This document shows positions 1 to 6,954 of a stretch of 33,487 nt of DNA, in pieces. Position numbers and translations under genes: made by a program. Position 1 is the stretch's first letter; every line of letters starts with the position of its first letter. The notes below the pieces were generated by a model that was given only the letters and a program-made list of their open reading frames with translations, did no database searches and was not told the origin of the DNA. Source of the stretch: an uncultured Bacilli bacterium (GTDB lineage: Bacteria > Bacillota_I > Bacilli_A > RF39 > UBA660); the NCBI GenBank assembly GCA_947625715.1, contig CANQPR010000002.1, positions 1 to 33,487 of the forward strand. Reading direction: 5' to 3'.

Positions 1-2
1 AA

Positions 3-62
3 CTTATTATAATCTTAATAGTTATGTTATCAATGATAATGGAGTATATAAATTTATTATAA
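3..62 (+). CDS. Possible C-terminal end of a membrane protein (partial, off left edge)
   Basis: Frame 3 from the left edge is open to a TAA at 60-62. It reads as a strongly hydrophobic tail with many Ile, Leu and Met residues, as at the end of a transmembrane helix. A second frame is also open to about position 67, so the frame choice is not secure. Nothing more can be said from so short a piece. Confidence 0.25.
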   Translation, partial: LIIILIVMLSMIMEYINLL

Positions 63-74
63 TTTAATACTCTT

Positions 75-437
75 TTATTTTTTTCTATTAATACCAATCA
101 TTGAAGAAAAAATACTTGTTAATATTAAAACAACATAATAAATAATTCGTTCAAAACCAAGGCGACTATAACAAAATAAAGTATTAATTAAAATCAAAAA
201 GAAAATGAAACATATGCCAATTTTTAATCCTTCTAAATAACCATTTTTTAAAGCTTTCTTACCATATTGATACCCAATCAAACCAAAGATTATAATCATA
301 ATAACCATTGATAAATTATCAAGAATGGTGGTATTTAATAATCCCATTAAATTAAATAAAGAAAATAATAGCGAAATGACTAACAAACAAATTATTAAAA
401 AAAGTAACGATTTACCATATTTTTTTAAAATATTCAT
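75..437 (-). CDS. DUF3792 / TIGR04086 family four-helix membrane protein
   Basis: This 120-residue integral membrane protein has four predicted helices, at about residues 9-33, 42-59, 70-88 and 98-116. A basic loop follows helix 2 (YGKKALKNG). Size, topology and the glycine-rich loop resemble the DUF3792 (TIGR04086) proteins common in Bacillota, whose function is unknown. The start is supported by GGTGAT seven bases or so upstream of ATG. It is transcribed away from the DUF421 gene, and the two share an almost symmetric 72-bp intergenic region. The family assignment is from pattern recognition only. Confidence 0.6.
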   Translation of the reverse strand: MNILKKYGKSLLFLIICLLVISLLFSLFNLMGLLNTTILDNLSMVIMIIIFGLIGYQYGKKALKNGYLEGLKIGICFIFFLILINTLFCYSRLGFERIIYYVVLILTSIFSSMIGINRKK

Positions 438-512
438 AATATCACCTATAAAATAATATGGTAATGTTTAAAAAAATAGAATACTTACCATAATAAAGAT
501 GGTGATATTATG
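435..512. promoter_or_regulatory. Symmetric divergent start region with nested inverted repeats
   Basis: The two divergent genes begin with the same 12 bases, GGTGATATTATG (RBS plus start). These form a perfect inverted repeat (435-446 and 501-512). A second, nearly concentric inverted repeat lies inside: AATATGGTAA at 455-464 and TTACCATAAT at 485-494, 9 of 10 matching. Both promoters must lie here. The symmetry could reflect a shared operator or only two similar RBS contexts. Confidence 0.4.
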
Positions 513-1154
513 CAAGAATTAATTCATATAGCAACAAGAACAATTATTTTTTATTTTTTCATTGTTTTTCTATATCGAATAATGGGAAAAAGAGAAATAG
601 CGCAATTAGGGGTTATTGATTTAATTATTTCTATTTTAATGGCTGAACTAGCGGCCATATCAATTGAGGATAGTAGTAAATCAATTTGGTTAACTATTAT
701 TCCTTTATCTTTATTAGGAATAGTTGAAATATCTTTAGCTTATTTATCCATTAAATCTCGTAAATTTCGTTCTTTCGTCAGTGGTAAAACATCACTAATT
801 ATATGCAAAGGAAAATTAAATTACCAAGAAATGGTTAAACAACGTTATAGCATGGATGATTTATTAATTAATCTACGCGGTCAAAATATTAAAAATATAT
901 TAGAAGTAGAGTATGCTTTTTTAGAACCAAATGGTAATTTATCTGTTTTTAAATATGATAGTAAAAATGAAAGTGAGTATCCTATGCCCCTTATACTAGA
1001 TGGTGAGATAAATAATAAAACTTTAGAAGTAATAGGTAAAAATGTTTCTTGGTTAAATAATGAATTACAACAAAAACAATTAAATATCAAAAGTATCTTT
1101 TATGCTTTTTATAAGCAAAAAAAAATATACATTATTACTAAAGAAGAAATATAA
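510..1154 (+). CDS. DUF421 (YetF-like) membrane protein
   Basis: This 214-residue protein has a DUF421 layout. Three N-terminal transmembrane helices (about residues 8-25, 33-52 and 58-80) are followed by a soluble C-terminal part. Family-typical stretches include the YRIMGKREIAQLG segment in the first helix-loop and MDDLLINLRGQNI, LEVEYAFLEPNG and LSVFKY in the soluble domain. B. subtilis YetF, YrbG and YdfS are relatives; their precise function is not established, though the soluble domain is often found in spore-former membrane proteins. ATG follows GGTGATATT. The downstream gene starts 49 bases later, after a TGTTACACT extended -10-like sequence, so it may have its own promoter. Confidence 0.8.
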   Translation: MQELIHIATRTIIFYFFIVFLYRIMGKREIAQLGVIDLIISILMAELAAISIEDSSKSIWLTIIPLSLLGIVEISLAYLSIKSRKFRSFVSGKTSLIICKGKLNYQEMVKQRYSMDDLLINLRGQNIKNILEVEYAFLEPNGNLSVFKYDSKNESEYPMPLILDGEINNKTLEVIGKNVSWLNNELQQKQLNIKSIFYAFYKQKKIYIITKEEI

Positions 1155-1203
1155 TTCGACAATTTTCTTTTCCTTTGCATGTTACACTTAAAAAGTGATT
1201 ATT

Positions 1204-1635
1204 ATGAAAAAGAAATTATTATCCCTTTTTATAGCTATTTTCCTAGGTGGGGCAATGGCCTATATTACTTATAAAAAATTTATGAGCTATGAAAATTTAA
1301 CAACTATTTATGCTTATCAAACTGGTATCTATAACAATTATTCTAATGCCCTAGCAAATGCTGAAAAACTAAATGGGTCTATCATTATTAATGATAATAA
1401 TCAATTTTTAGTTATCGCCGCAGTAGCACCATCAACTACTTCTAAAGAAAAAATTGAATACTTACTGCAAAATGAAAATATCGACTATTATCAAAAACAA
1501 TTAAGCCTTAAAACTAACTTAAAAAAAGATTTATCTTATTATGAACAAGCTCTTAACCAAACTAATGATTTAGACACCTTAAAACAATTAAATCAAAAAT
1601 TATTAGAAAAATTACAAGAAAGGATTACAAAATGA
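1204..1635 (+). CDS. Membrane-anchored SPOR-like domain protein (SpoIIB-position)
   Basis: The protein has an N-terminal membrane anchor (about residues 2-20). A 65-residue region then looks like a SPOR peptidoglycan-binding fold: YAYQTGIYNNYSNALANAEKL, then a FLVIAAV strand, then a KIEYLL helix. The C-terminal tail is a charged coiled coil. I chose ATG at 1204, with AAGTGAT upstream, over an in-frame GTG at 1195. It overlaps radC by ATGA. In B. subtilis the SPOR protein SpoIIB sits just upstream of maf-radC, so position and domain suggest a SpoIIB-like role in septal or engulfment peptidoglycan. The sequence similarity is weak and this is an inference. Confidence 0.5.
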   Translation: MKKKLLSLFIAIFLGGAMAYITYKKFMSYENLTTIYAYQTGIYNNYSNALANAEKLNGSIIINDNNQFLVIAAVAPSTTSKEKIEYLLQNENIDYYQKQLSLKTNLKKDLSYYEQALNQTNDLDTLKQLNQKLLEKLQERITK

Positions 1636-2333
1636 GTTATAAAATAAAAGATTTACCAACTGAAGAAAAACCTCGGGAAAAAGCTCAAAAAATAGGAATT
1701 GAAAACTTAACTACTTCAGAATTATTAGCTATTTTATTACGAACTGGTACCAAAGAGAAAAATGCCAAAGAATTAGCCATTGATATATTAAATCAAATGG
1801 AAAACTTAAAAGGTATTAAAAATAGTAAAATAAATCAATTAGCCAAAATAAAAGGCGTTGGACAAGTTAAAGCTATAACTTTATTAAGTGCTTTAGAACT
1901 TGGCTATCGACTTAATTTTCCTCCCTATAAAAATAAAATTAAAATTGATAAATCCGAGGATGTATATAATGAGTTTAAAAATTTATTTTATAATACGACC
2001 CAAGAAAAATTTTTAACCATTTTCTTAAATATTCGCCTAGAAGTAATTGACTATAAAATAATGTTTATTGGTTCTAGTAATCAAAGTATTGTGGAACCAA
2101 AAAGTGTTTTTAAAGAAGCTATATTATATGATGCTTCAAAAATAATTATTGTTCATAATCATCCTAGTGGTAATCCCATACCAAGCAAAGAAGACATTAG
2201 TTTAACTAAAAACTTTCAAAAAATAGGTTCCTTATTAGAAATACCTTTGATAGATCATTTAATCTTTGGTAAAGATACTTATTATAGTTTTTATGAATTT
2301 TTAAGAAAGGAGAAGAGTAATGTTCAAAAATAA
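1632..2333 (+). CDS. radC: RadC family JAMM/MPN domain protein
   Basis: A 233-residue full-length RadC. The N-terminal UPF0758 part has a helix-hairpin-helix-like LAKIKGVGQVKA (about residues 70-81). The C-terminal JAB1/MPN domain carries the metal site HNHPSGNPIPSKED, giving H175, H177 and D188 as zinc ligands. The cellular role of RadC is unsettled; an early DNA-repair claim was withdrawn, and the fold suggests a metalloprotease or nuclease-like activity. The start overlaps the SPOR gene by ATGA, and the end overlaps mreC by 14 bp, so translation is coupled. In B. subtilis radC is likewise upstream of mre genes, but maf and mreB present there are absent here. Confidence 0.95.
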   Translation: MSYKIKDLPTEEKPREKAQKIGIENLTTSELLAILLRTGTKEKNAKELAIDILNQMENLKGIKNSKINQLAKIKGVGQVKAITLLSALELGYRLNFPPYKNKIKIDKSEDVYNEFKNLFYNTTQEKFLTIFLNIRLEVIDYKIMFIGSSNQSIVEPKSVFKEAILYDASKIIIVHNHPSGNPIPSKEDISLTKNFQKIGSLLEIPLIDHLIFGKDTYYSFYEFLRKEKSNVQK

Positions 2334-2958
2334 ATCTTGGTTATTTATATTAGTCGCTATTATATGTTTATATTTATCAAAAGATTTAATCGCATCCTTT
2401 TTAATTAATAAAGACAGTAATTTAAATACTAAGGCTCTTATAAATACCGAATATGAAAATTTAAAAAAAGAATACGAACAATTAATTGATTTTAAAAATA
2501 TAAACGAAGAGGGAACTATTAGTAAAGTAATACTTAGAGACCCTTTAGTTTTTTTTAATACAATGACCATTTTAAAAGGTAAAGATACCATTGAAAAAGA
2601 AAGTGCTGTATACAATAATGATGGTTTAATTGGAATTGTATCTGATGTTTTTGATAATTACTCAACAGTCAAATTACTTTATAATCAAGATGTTAAAATA
2701 TCAGTTAAAATTGGTAATGTCTATGGCATATTAGAATGTAATAATAACGAATTAAAAATTAAAAACATAACTAGTAAAGAAAAAATTGATTTAGATACAT
2801 TAGTTGTAACCAGTGATTATGGTCAATTACCGGAAAATATTCCGATTGGAACCATTAGTCAAATAAAAGAAGAAAACAATTTTTTAAGTCTTGAATTAAC
2901 AGTTACTCCCATCGTAGATTTTAAAAATATTAACTATGTTTATGTAAGGAAGCGATAA
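2320..2958 (+). CDS. mreC: Rod shape-determining protein MreC (short form)
   Basis: MreC is a bitopic membrane protein that links the cell-wall elongation machinery to the cytoskeleton. This version has one N-terminal transmembrane helix (about 7-28), a short coiled coil (LKKEYEQL) and the periplasm-side beta domains with the family pattern DPLVFFNTMTILKG, DGLIGIVSDV, STVKLL and LPENIPIGTI. At 212 residues it is clearly shorter than Bacillus MreC (about 290), mainly in the coiled coil. AGGAGAAG lies ahead of ATG inside radC. No mreB is in the window, so its partner must be elsewhere or be replaced. Confidence 0.88.
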   Translation: MFKNKSWLFILVAIICLYLSKDLIASFLINKDSNLNTKALINTEYENLKKEYEQLIDFKNINEEGTISKVILRDPLVFFNTMTILKGKDTIEKESAVYNNDGLIGIVSDVFDNYSTVKLLYNQDVKISVKIGNVYGILECNNNELKIKNITSKEKIDLDTLVVTSDYGQLPENIPIGTISQIKEENNFLSLELTVTPIVDFKNINYVYVRKR

Positions 2959-2960
2959 AA

Positions 2961-3320
2961 ATGCCATATTTTAATTTTTTGTATGCTAATTTTTTTACTG
3001 ATATAAAAAAAGAAGAATTAAAATACATTCTCTTTTTTGGCCTTTTTTTTGATATCTTTTTATACCACTTACCATTAATAAATACTATTTTATTTATTAT
3101 CTTATATATTATTAATCGCAAAGCAAAGTGTAGTAATAATATTATTATTTATATTATTAAAAGTTTATTTAATCTTCTTTTTATCTTTTTATTTTATAGT
3201 TTAATTACTAGTAATTTTTCTTTATTAATCACTTTATGGCCTAGCTATCTTATAAATATTATAACGTCTTGTTTCTTTTATAAATTTAAAAAGAAAACCT
3301 TTGAATTTCGAAAATCATAA
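2961..3320 (+). CDS. mreD: Rod shape-determining protein MreD (short form)
   Basis: An all-membrane protein of 119 residues directly after mreC, with AGGAAG before the ATG. It shows hydrophobic helices separated by short charged loops, including the FFGLFFDIFLYHLPLIN segment that matches the MreD pattern of an aromatic-rich helix with an Asp and Leu-Pro. MreD in Bacillus is about 170 residues, so one or two helices appear lost. The call rests mostly on position between mreC and spoIVFA, plus topology. MreD works with MreC at the membrane in cell-wall elongation. Confidence 0.7.
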   Translation: MPYFNFLYANFFTDIKKEELKYILFFGLFFDIFLYHLPLINTILFIILYIINRKAKCSNNIIIYIIKSLFNLLFIFLFYSLITSNFSLLITLWPSYLINIITSCFFYKFKKKTFEFRKS

Positions 3321-3361
3321 TTTTTGTTCTTTTTTCATACACATTATTAGGGTGAATAAAT

Positions 3362-3985
3362 ATGGATGAATTAATAAATATAAAACGACGTCATAAAAAC
3401 CGGATGTATACAGAAATTGATAACACTAAACAAAATAATAACTGGTTAAGCAAAACTTTTTCTAAAATACTTTTAAGTATTATTTTAATATTAAGCTGTG
3501 CCATTTTTATTCATATTGATAGTAAAAATAAAGATTGGTTTTATCAAAATGTTTTTTTAAATAATATGACTTTTGCTAAAATAAATGATTGGTATAATAA
3601 AAACTTTGGGAATATTTTTCCTAGTGCAAATCTTAATTATGAAGAAAGTGTTAGTAGTGAAAACACAAGTTTAGCGCAAATACAAGATTACTTAGACGGC
3701 TATAAAATAAGTAAAACTAAAAATAGTCCTATTGAAGCTTTAGCTAGTGGTATTATTGTTTATTTAGATGAAAAAGAAGGCTATGGCAAAACAGCTATTA
3801 TTCAAGGAATTGATGGAATAGATATTTGGTATGGAAATATAACTGATGTAAATGTTAATTTATATGATTATGTTGAAAAAGGAACTATCCTTGGTAATTG
3901 TCTAGATAATTATTATTATAATGTCTTTTATAAAGAGGGGAATAAAGTAAGTTATGAAGATTATCTTAACCAAAATAAAAGTTAA
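3362..3985 (+). CDS. spoIVFA: SpoIVFA-like inhibitor/scaffold, degenerate M23 domain
   Basis: In B. subtilis SpoIVFA holds the SpoIVFB protease inactive in the outer forespore membrane until SpoIVB cleaves it. This 207-residue protein has a basic cytosolic N-terminus (KRRHKNR), one transmembrane helix (about residues 34-50) and an extracytosolic C-terminal lysostaphin-like fold. Segments I recognise from SpoIVFA are WYNKNFGNIFP, then ASGIIVYLDE, then VNVNLYDYVEKGTILGN and YYNVFYKEGNKVSYEDYL. The zinc-binding residues of active M23 peptidases are absent, as in Bacillus. AGGGTGA precedes ATG. The gene overlaps spoIVFB by 32 bp, the same tight coupling as in Bacillus. Confidence 0.88.
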   Translation: MDELINIKRRHKNRMYTEIDNTKQNNNWLSKTFSKILLSIILILSCAIFIHIDSKNKDWFYQNVFLNNMTFAKINDWYNKNFGNIFPSANLNYEESVSSENTSLAQIQDYLDGYKISKTKNSPIEALASGIIVYLDEKEGYGKTAIIQGIDGIDIWYGNITDVNVNLYDYVEKGTILGNCLDNYYYNVFYKEGNKVSYEDYLNQNKS

Positions 3986-4721
3986 TTATTTAACTTATCT
4001 TTTTTTCTTACTTTCTTTTTTATGTGGTTATTTTAAACCCTTATTTTTTGCCTTTTTCATTGTTTTTATTCATGAAATGGGTCATGTATTAATTATTAAA
4101 CTTTTAAAATATAAAATTAAAAAAATTGAATTTTATCCCTTTGGGGGTATTACCAAAATAAGTAAACCACTTAATTCTTCCATAAATCATGAATTATTAA
4201 TTAGTATTGGGGGAATTACAAGTCAAATTATTTTAGCCGGTATACTATATTATCTTCATCATTTAGGCTATATAAGTAATTATAACTACAACTTACTTAT
4301 AACATATAATAGTGTTATCATTATCTTTAATCTTTTACCTATATATCCTTTAGATGGTTTAAAAATAATAACAGCCATATTAGAAAAATTTTTCCCCTAT
4401 ATAAAATGTTTAAAATTAACTTGTCTGATTAGTTTTCTTACTTATATTATTTTCCTTATTTATAATATTATTTTCTCTTATAAAAATTATTTGATGTGTC
4501 TTTTTTTATTGTTTCAATTTTTAACTCTTTTAAAACAGCAAAAATATTTAAGACAAAGATTTTTATTAGAAAGATATTTACATCAATACCCTTATAAAAA
4601 AATTAATAATGAACAGGTTTTAAATATTGAATTATTAAAAAAAAATACTCTTCATTTTTTTAAATATAAAAATCGTTTTTTTCATGAGAAAGCTTTATTA
4701 AAACAGTACTTTAAAGATTGA
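3954..4721 (+). CDS. spoIVFB: SpoIVFB-like site-2 intramembrane metalloprotease (M50)
   Basis: This is a 255-residue multi-pass M50 zinc protease. The zinc motif HEMGH (H40, E41, H44) lies in a hydrophobic helix. The second ligand motif, LLPIYPLDG, gives D134 and is nearly identical to Bacillus SpoIVFB. YPFGGITKI is also typical of the family. In Bacillus the enzyme cuts pro-sigma-K in the mother cell late in sporulation. ATG lies inside spoIVFA with AGAGGGG 13 bases upstream. The stop is TGA, overlapping the rplU promoter. The C-terminal 60 residues (LKQQKYLRQRF onward) are charged and presumably cytosolic, where Bacillus has a CBS domain; no clear CBS domain is visible here. Confidence 0.9.
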   Translation: MKIILTKIKVNYLTYLFFLLSFLCGYFKPLFFAFFIVFIHEMGHVLIIKLLKYKIKKIEFYPFGGITKISKPLNSSINHELLISIGGITSQIILAGILYYLHHLGYISNYNYNLLITYNSVIIIFNLLPIYPLDGLKIITAILEKFFPYIKCLKLTCLISFLTYIIFLIYNIIFSYKNYLMCLFLLFQFLTLLKQQKYLRQRFLLERYLHQYPYKKINNEQVLNIELLKKNTLHFFKYKNRFFHEKALLKQYFKD

Positions 4722-4746
4722 CAAACATACACTTATTTGGTAGAAT
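4718..4746 (+). promoter_or_regulatory. Sigma-A promoter of the rplU-prp-rpmA operon
   Basis: TTGACA (4718-4723), a 17-bp spacer and TAGAAT (4741-4746) form a near-consensus vegetative promoter. The -35 box overlaps the spoIVFB stop codon. The predicted transcript start is near 4753. Confidence 0.85.
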
Positions 4747-4752
4747 TTATTA

Positions 4753-4849
4753 TGTTTTATAAACATTAGCTTTTATAAAACCGCACGAAAAAGGTTTTAA
4801 ACTATTTATTAGTACCTTCAAGGCGCGTCTTAAAAATTAAAGGAGGTAA
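4753..4849 (+). promoter_or_regulatory. Candidate L21 ribosomal-protein leader
   Basis: About 97 bases of untranslated leader precede rplU. It can form a hairpin from TTTTATAAA (4755-4763) with TTTATAAAA (4772-4780). A second pairing is AAGGT (4791-4795) with ACCTT (4814-4818), next to a conserved-looking GC-rich AAGGCGCGTC, then the AAAGGAGG ribosome site. Position and pattern suit the Bacillota L21 leader, which is thought to mediate autoregulation. I have not matched it to a covariance model. Confidence 0.6.
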
Positions 4850-4852
4850 GAA

Positions 4853-5152
4853 ATGAAAGCTATATTTGTAACTGGCGGTAAACAATATTATGTAACAGAA
4901 GGAGACGTTATATATGTTGAAAAACTTCAAGGTGAACCTCATAGTGAAATTACATTTGATGAAGTTTTATATGTTGATGGTAAAGCCGGTAATCCAACTG
5001 TAAAAAATGCCAAAGTTATTTGCGAAGTTGAAAAACATGGAAAACAAAAGAAAATTATTGTTTTTAAATATCGTCCAAAGAAAAAATATCGTAAAAAACA
5101 AGGTCATAGACAACCATATACAAAATTAGTTGTTAAGAAAATTGTGAAATAA
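4853..5152 (+). CDS. rplU: 50S ribosomal protein L21
   Basis: A full-length L21 of 99 residues. It opens with the conserved ATFVTGGKQY-type start (here AIFVTGGKQYYVTEGD) and closes with the basic RNA-binding segment YRPKKKYRKKQGHRQPYTKL. L21 binds 23S rRNA in the large subunit. A strong AAAGGAGG lies eight bases before ATG. The stop overlaps the prp start as TAATG, and the three-gene order L21-Prp-L27 is the standard Bacillota arrangement. Confidence 0.98.
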   Translation: MKAIFVTGGKQYYVTEGDVIYVEKLQGEPHSEITFDEVLYVDGKAGNPTVKNAKVICEVEKHGKQKKIIVFKYRPKKKYRKKQGHRQPYTKLVVKKIVK

Positions 5153-5469
5153 TGATTAAAATAAATATTATTAAAAAAAATGATGAAATAAAAGAAATTA
5201 CTTTTACAGGACATGCTTTATATGCTGATTATGGTAAAGACATTGTCTGTGCTGGAGTATCAAGTATATTAATTACAACTGTTAATGCTATCTTAAAATA
5301 TAATGATAAAGCATTAAAATATGATATGAAACCCAATGTAAAAGTACAAGTTCTTATAAATGACAAAATAGTTAATATTTTATTAAATAACATGTCTGAT
5401 TTATTAAAACAATTAGCTAATCAATATCAAAAAAATATTATAATTAGAGAGGGTGAAACTAATGAATAA
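5152..5469 (+). CDS. prp: Ribosomal-processing cysteine protease Prp (YsxB)
   Basis: Prp trims the N-terminal extension of ribosomal protein L27 in Bacillota. This 105-residue protein shows the catalytic His in FTGHA (H21) and Cys in DIVCAGVSS (C33), positions almost identical to the characterised Staphylococcus enzyme. It is sandwiched between L21 and L27, starting in the rplU stop codon (TAATG) and ending over the rpmA start. Its substrate is encoded next door, and the L27 here does carry a cleavable extension. Confidence 0.93.
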   Translation: MIKINIIKKNDEIKEITFTGHALYADYGKDIVCAGVSSILITTVNAILKYNDKALKYDMKPNVKVQVLINDKIVNILLNNMSDLLKQLANQYQKNIIIREGETNE

Positions 5470-5749
5470 AATGATGTTTTTAAATCTTCAATTATTTGCC
5501 CATAAAAAAGCTCAAACTTCTACTCAAAACGGTCGTGACTCTATTGGTCGAAGATTAGGAGCTAAAGCTAGTGATGGACAAAATGTATCTGCTGGAAGTA
5601 TTTTATATCGCCAAAGAGGAACAAAAATTTATCCAGGAACTAATGTTGGTATGGGAAAAGATCATACTTTATTTGCTAAAATTTCTGGAATTGTTCGTTA
5701 TGAAAGACTTGGAAGAGATAAAAAGAAAGTAAGCGTTTACGAAGCATAA
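5462..5749 (+). CDS. rpmA: 50S ribosomal protein L27 with Prp-cleavable extension
   Basis: L27 sits near the peptidyl-transferase centre. I chose ATG at 5462 because GAGAGGGTG lies a normal distance upstream; the GTG at 5453 falls inside that ribosome site. The resulting 95-residue protein begins MNKMMFLNLQLFAHKK. The segment LNLQLFA just before HKK matches the Bacillota processing motif, so mature L27 should start at about residue 14. The rest is canonical, for example NGRDSIGRRLGAK, GSILYRQRGTKIYPG and LGRDKKKVSVY. The gene ends with a strong terminator. Confidence 0.96.
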   Translation: MNKMMFLNLQLFAHKKAQTSTQNGRDSIGRRLGAKASDGQNVSAGSILYRQRGTKIYPGTNVGMGKDHTLFAKISGIVRYERLGRDKKKVSVYEA

Positions 5750-5751
5750 TT

Positions 5752-5786
5752 AAAAGTACAATTACTATTAAACATTGTACTTTTTT
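5752..5786 (+). terminator. Rho-independent terminator after rpmA
   Basis: AAAAGTACAAT (5752-5762) pairs perfectly with ATTGTACTTTT (5774-5784), an 11-bp stem closing an 11-base loop, followed by T residues. Confidence 0.9.
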
Positions 5787-5800
5787 CATGCCAAAAAACA

Positions 5801-5831
5801 TTGACACGAGGGGAGGGTATTAATGTAAAAT
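5801..5831 (+). promoter_or_regulatory. Probable promoter of the BspA-like gene
   Basis: A perfect TTGACA (5801-5806) is followed by a G-rich spacer (GAGGGGAGGG) and TAAAAT (5826-5831) at 19 bp, slightly long. The G-rich spacer is odd in such AT-rich DNA. Confidence 0.5.
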
Positions 5832-5857
5832 AAATACTAAGAATAGGGTTGGTATTT

Positions 5858-6808
5858 ATGAAATTAAGTCAATTTAAAGATAAAAAGGATAGTAAGAAAG
5901 TAATAATAATATTAATAGCTATCGGTTTATTAATTGGTGGAATAATATTAGGTAGCTCATTTGCAAGCTTCAAAGAAAATAAAAGTTTTAAAGTGATGGA
6001 AGGAAATTTTATTTACGAAGGAAGTGGCGATATAATATTTGCTTTTTATCAAAATGATGAAGAAGTTGGAACCATGCCTAGCAAAGATAGTGATTATGTT
6101 TTTAATGCAAACGACAGCTTTTGTGATAATGGAGCCACAATAAATTGGGATGCAAATGAATGGGACCCTAACATTAGAAATTTAACTACAACAAAAACTA
6201 AATGCAATTTATACTTTTCATATAATGGAACATTAAATACAATAAGAACAATTTCTTCAACTGATACAAAAGGAATGTGGGGATATAAAGATAAAATAAC
6301 AAAAATAGTAATAGAAGCAAATAAAAGTAAAAAAACAGGAAGTGAAGGACAAGTAGTACATGGCCCATTTGATGAAAGCGAAAAAAAAGATAGTAGTATA
6401 GAAAGTTATGTTGTATGTGATACAGGAGATACCAATTGTACCGGTTATTTACAAGGAGAAGGAGGAATAAAATTAAATAGTGATAGTTCAAATTTATTTA
6501 AAAGTTTTGCAAAAGTAACTCAAATAGAAAAAATTAAAAATCTAGATACTCGTGGTGTAACAACTATGGAAGATATGTTTTATTACATGAGTAATCTCCA
6601 AGAATTAGATTTAAGTAGTTTTAATACAAGTAGTGTAACAGATATGGGTTATATGTTTGACGGGGCAAGTAAATTAACGAAAATTACATATGGTTCAAAT
6701 TTTATTCATAAAGATGGAGCTAAAACAACAAATATGTTTAGAGATTGTCCCGCAAACAAACCAGATAAAAATGTTCATTCATCATGGAATGGTGTATCTT
6801 TTAATTAG
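5858..6808 (+). CDS. BspA-type LRR surface protein (DUF285)
   Basis: This 316-residue protein starts with a basic stretch and one transmembrane anchor (about residues 15-38). An unrecognised extracellular region (about 40-125) contains two cysteines, C91 and C115 approximately. BspA/DUF285-type leucine-rich repeats sit near the C-terminus, for example LQELDLSSFNTSSVTDMGYM and the related TTMEDMFYYMSNL. Such repeats in gut and oral bacteria are usually surface displayed and linked to adhesion. ATG at 5858 is preferred over a TTG at 5849. It has its own promoter and terminator and stands as a single unit between rpmA and obgE, where Bacillus has spo0B. No sortase motif is seen; anchoring would be N-terminal. 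Confidence 0.8.
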   Translation: MKLSQFKDKKDSKKVIIILIAIGLLIGGIILGSSFASFKENKSFKVMEGNFIYEGSGDIIFAFYQNDEEVGTMPSKDSDYVFNANDSFCDNGATINWDANEWDPNIRNLTTTKTKCNLYFSYNGTLNTIRTISSTDTKGMWGYKDKITKIVIEANKSKKTGSEGQVVHGPFDESEKKDSSIESYVVCDTGDTNCTGYLQGEGGIKLNSDSSNLFKSFAKVTQIEKIKNLDTRGVTTMEDMFYYMSNLQELDLSSFNTSSVTDMGYMFDGASKLTKITYGSNFIHKDGAKTTNMFRDCPANKPDKNVHSSWNGVSFN

Positions 6809-6830
6809 AATAGTTAAGCTATTCTTTTTT
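6807..6830 (+). terminator. Rho-independent terminator after the BspA-like gene
   Basis: AGAATAG (6807-6813) pairs with CTATTCT (6819-6825) around a 5-base loop, followed by six T residues. The stem begins in the stop codon. Confidence 0.85.
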
Positions 6831-6920
6831 AGTATTTTCATAAAAATAAATATGTAATAAATTTTACAACAATATCTTACAAAGAAGAACTTAAAATAAC
6901 TTTTTTAACTTGGCCTCTTA

Positions 6921-6929
6921 TGTTATAAT
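6921..6929 (+). promoter_or_regulatory. Extended -10 promoter of obgE
   Basis: TGTTATAAT (6921-6929) is an extended -10 element with a perfect TATAAT. No good -35 is seen 17 bp upstream, which is common for extended -10 promoters. AAAGGAGG and ATG follow. Confidence 0.65.
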
Positions 6930-6954
6930 TTATACATAAAAAGGAGGCTTTTTT

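Noticed and set aside
2301..3121. Open frames on - across mreC and mreD
   Set aside because: They lie antisense to a well-supported, coupled operon and lack ribosome sites.
4719..4721. TGA read as Trp (Mycoplasma-type code)
   Set aside because: TGA ends several conserved genes at sensible points (spoIVFB, the SPOR gene), and Trp residues in conserved motifs are all TGG.
6198..6491. 97-codon hydrophobic open frame on -
   Set aside because: Antisense shadow of the BspA-like gene; composition reflects Lys/Asn/Glu codons read backwards, and no RBS is present.
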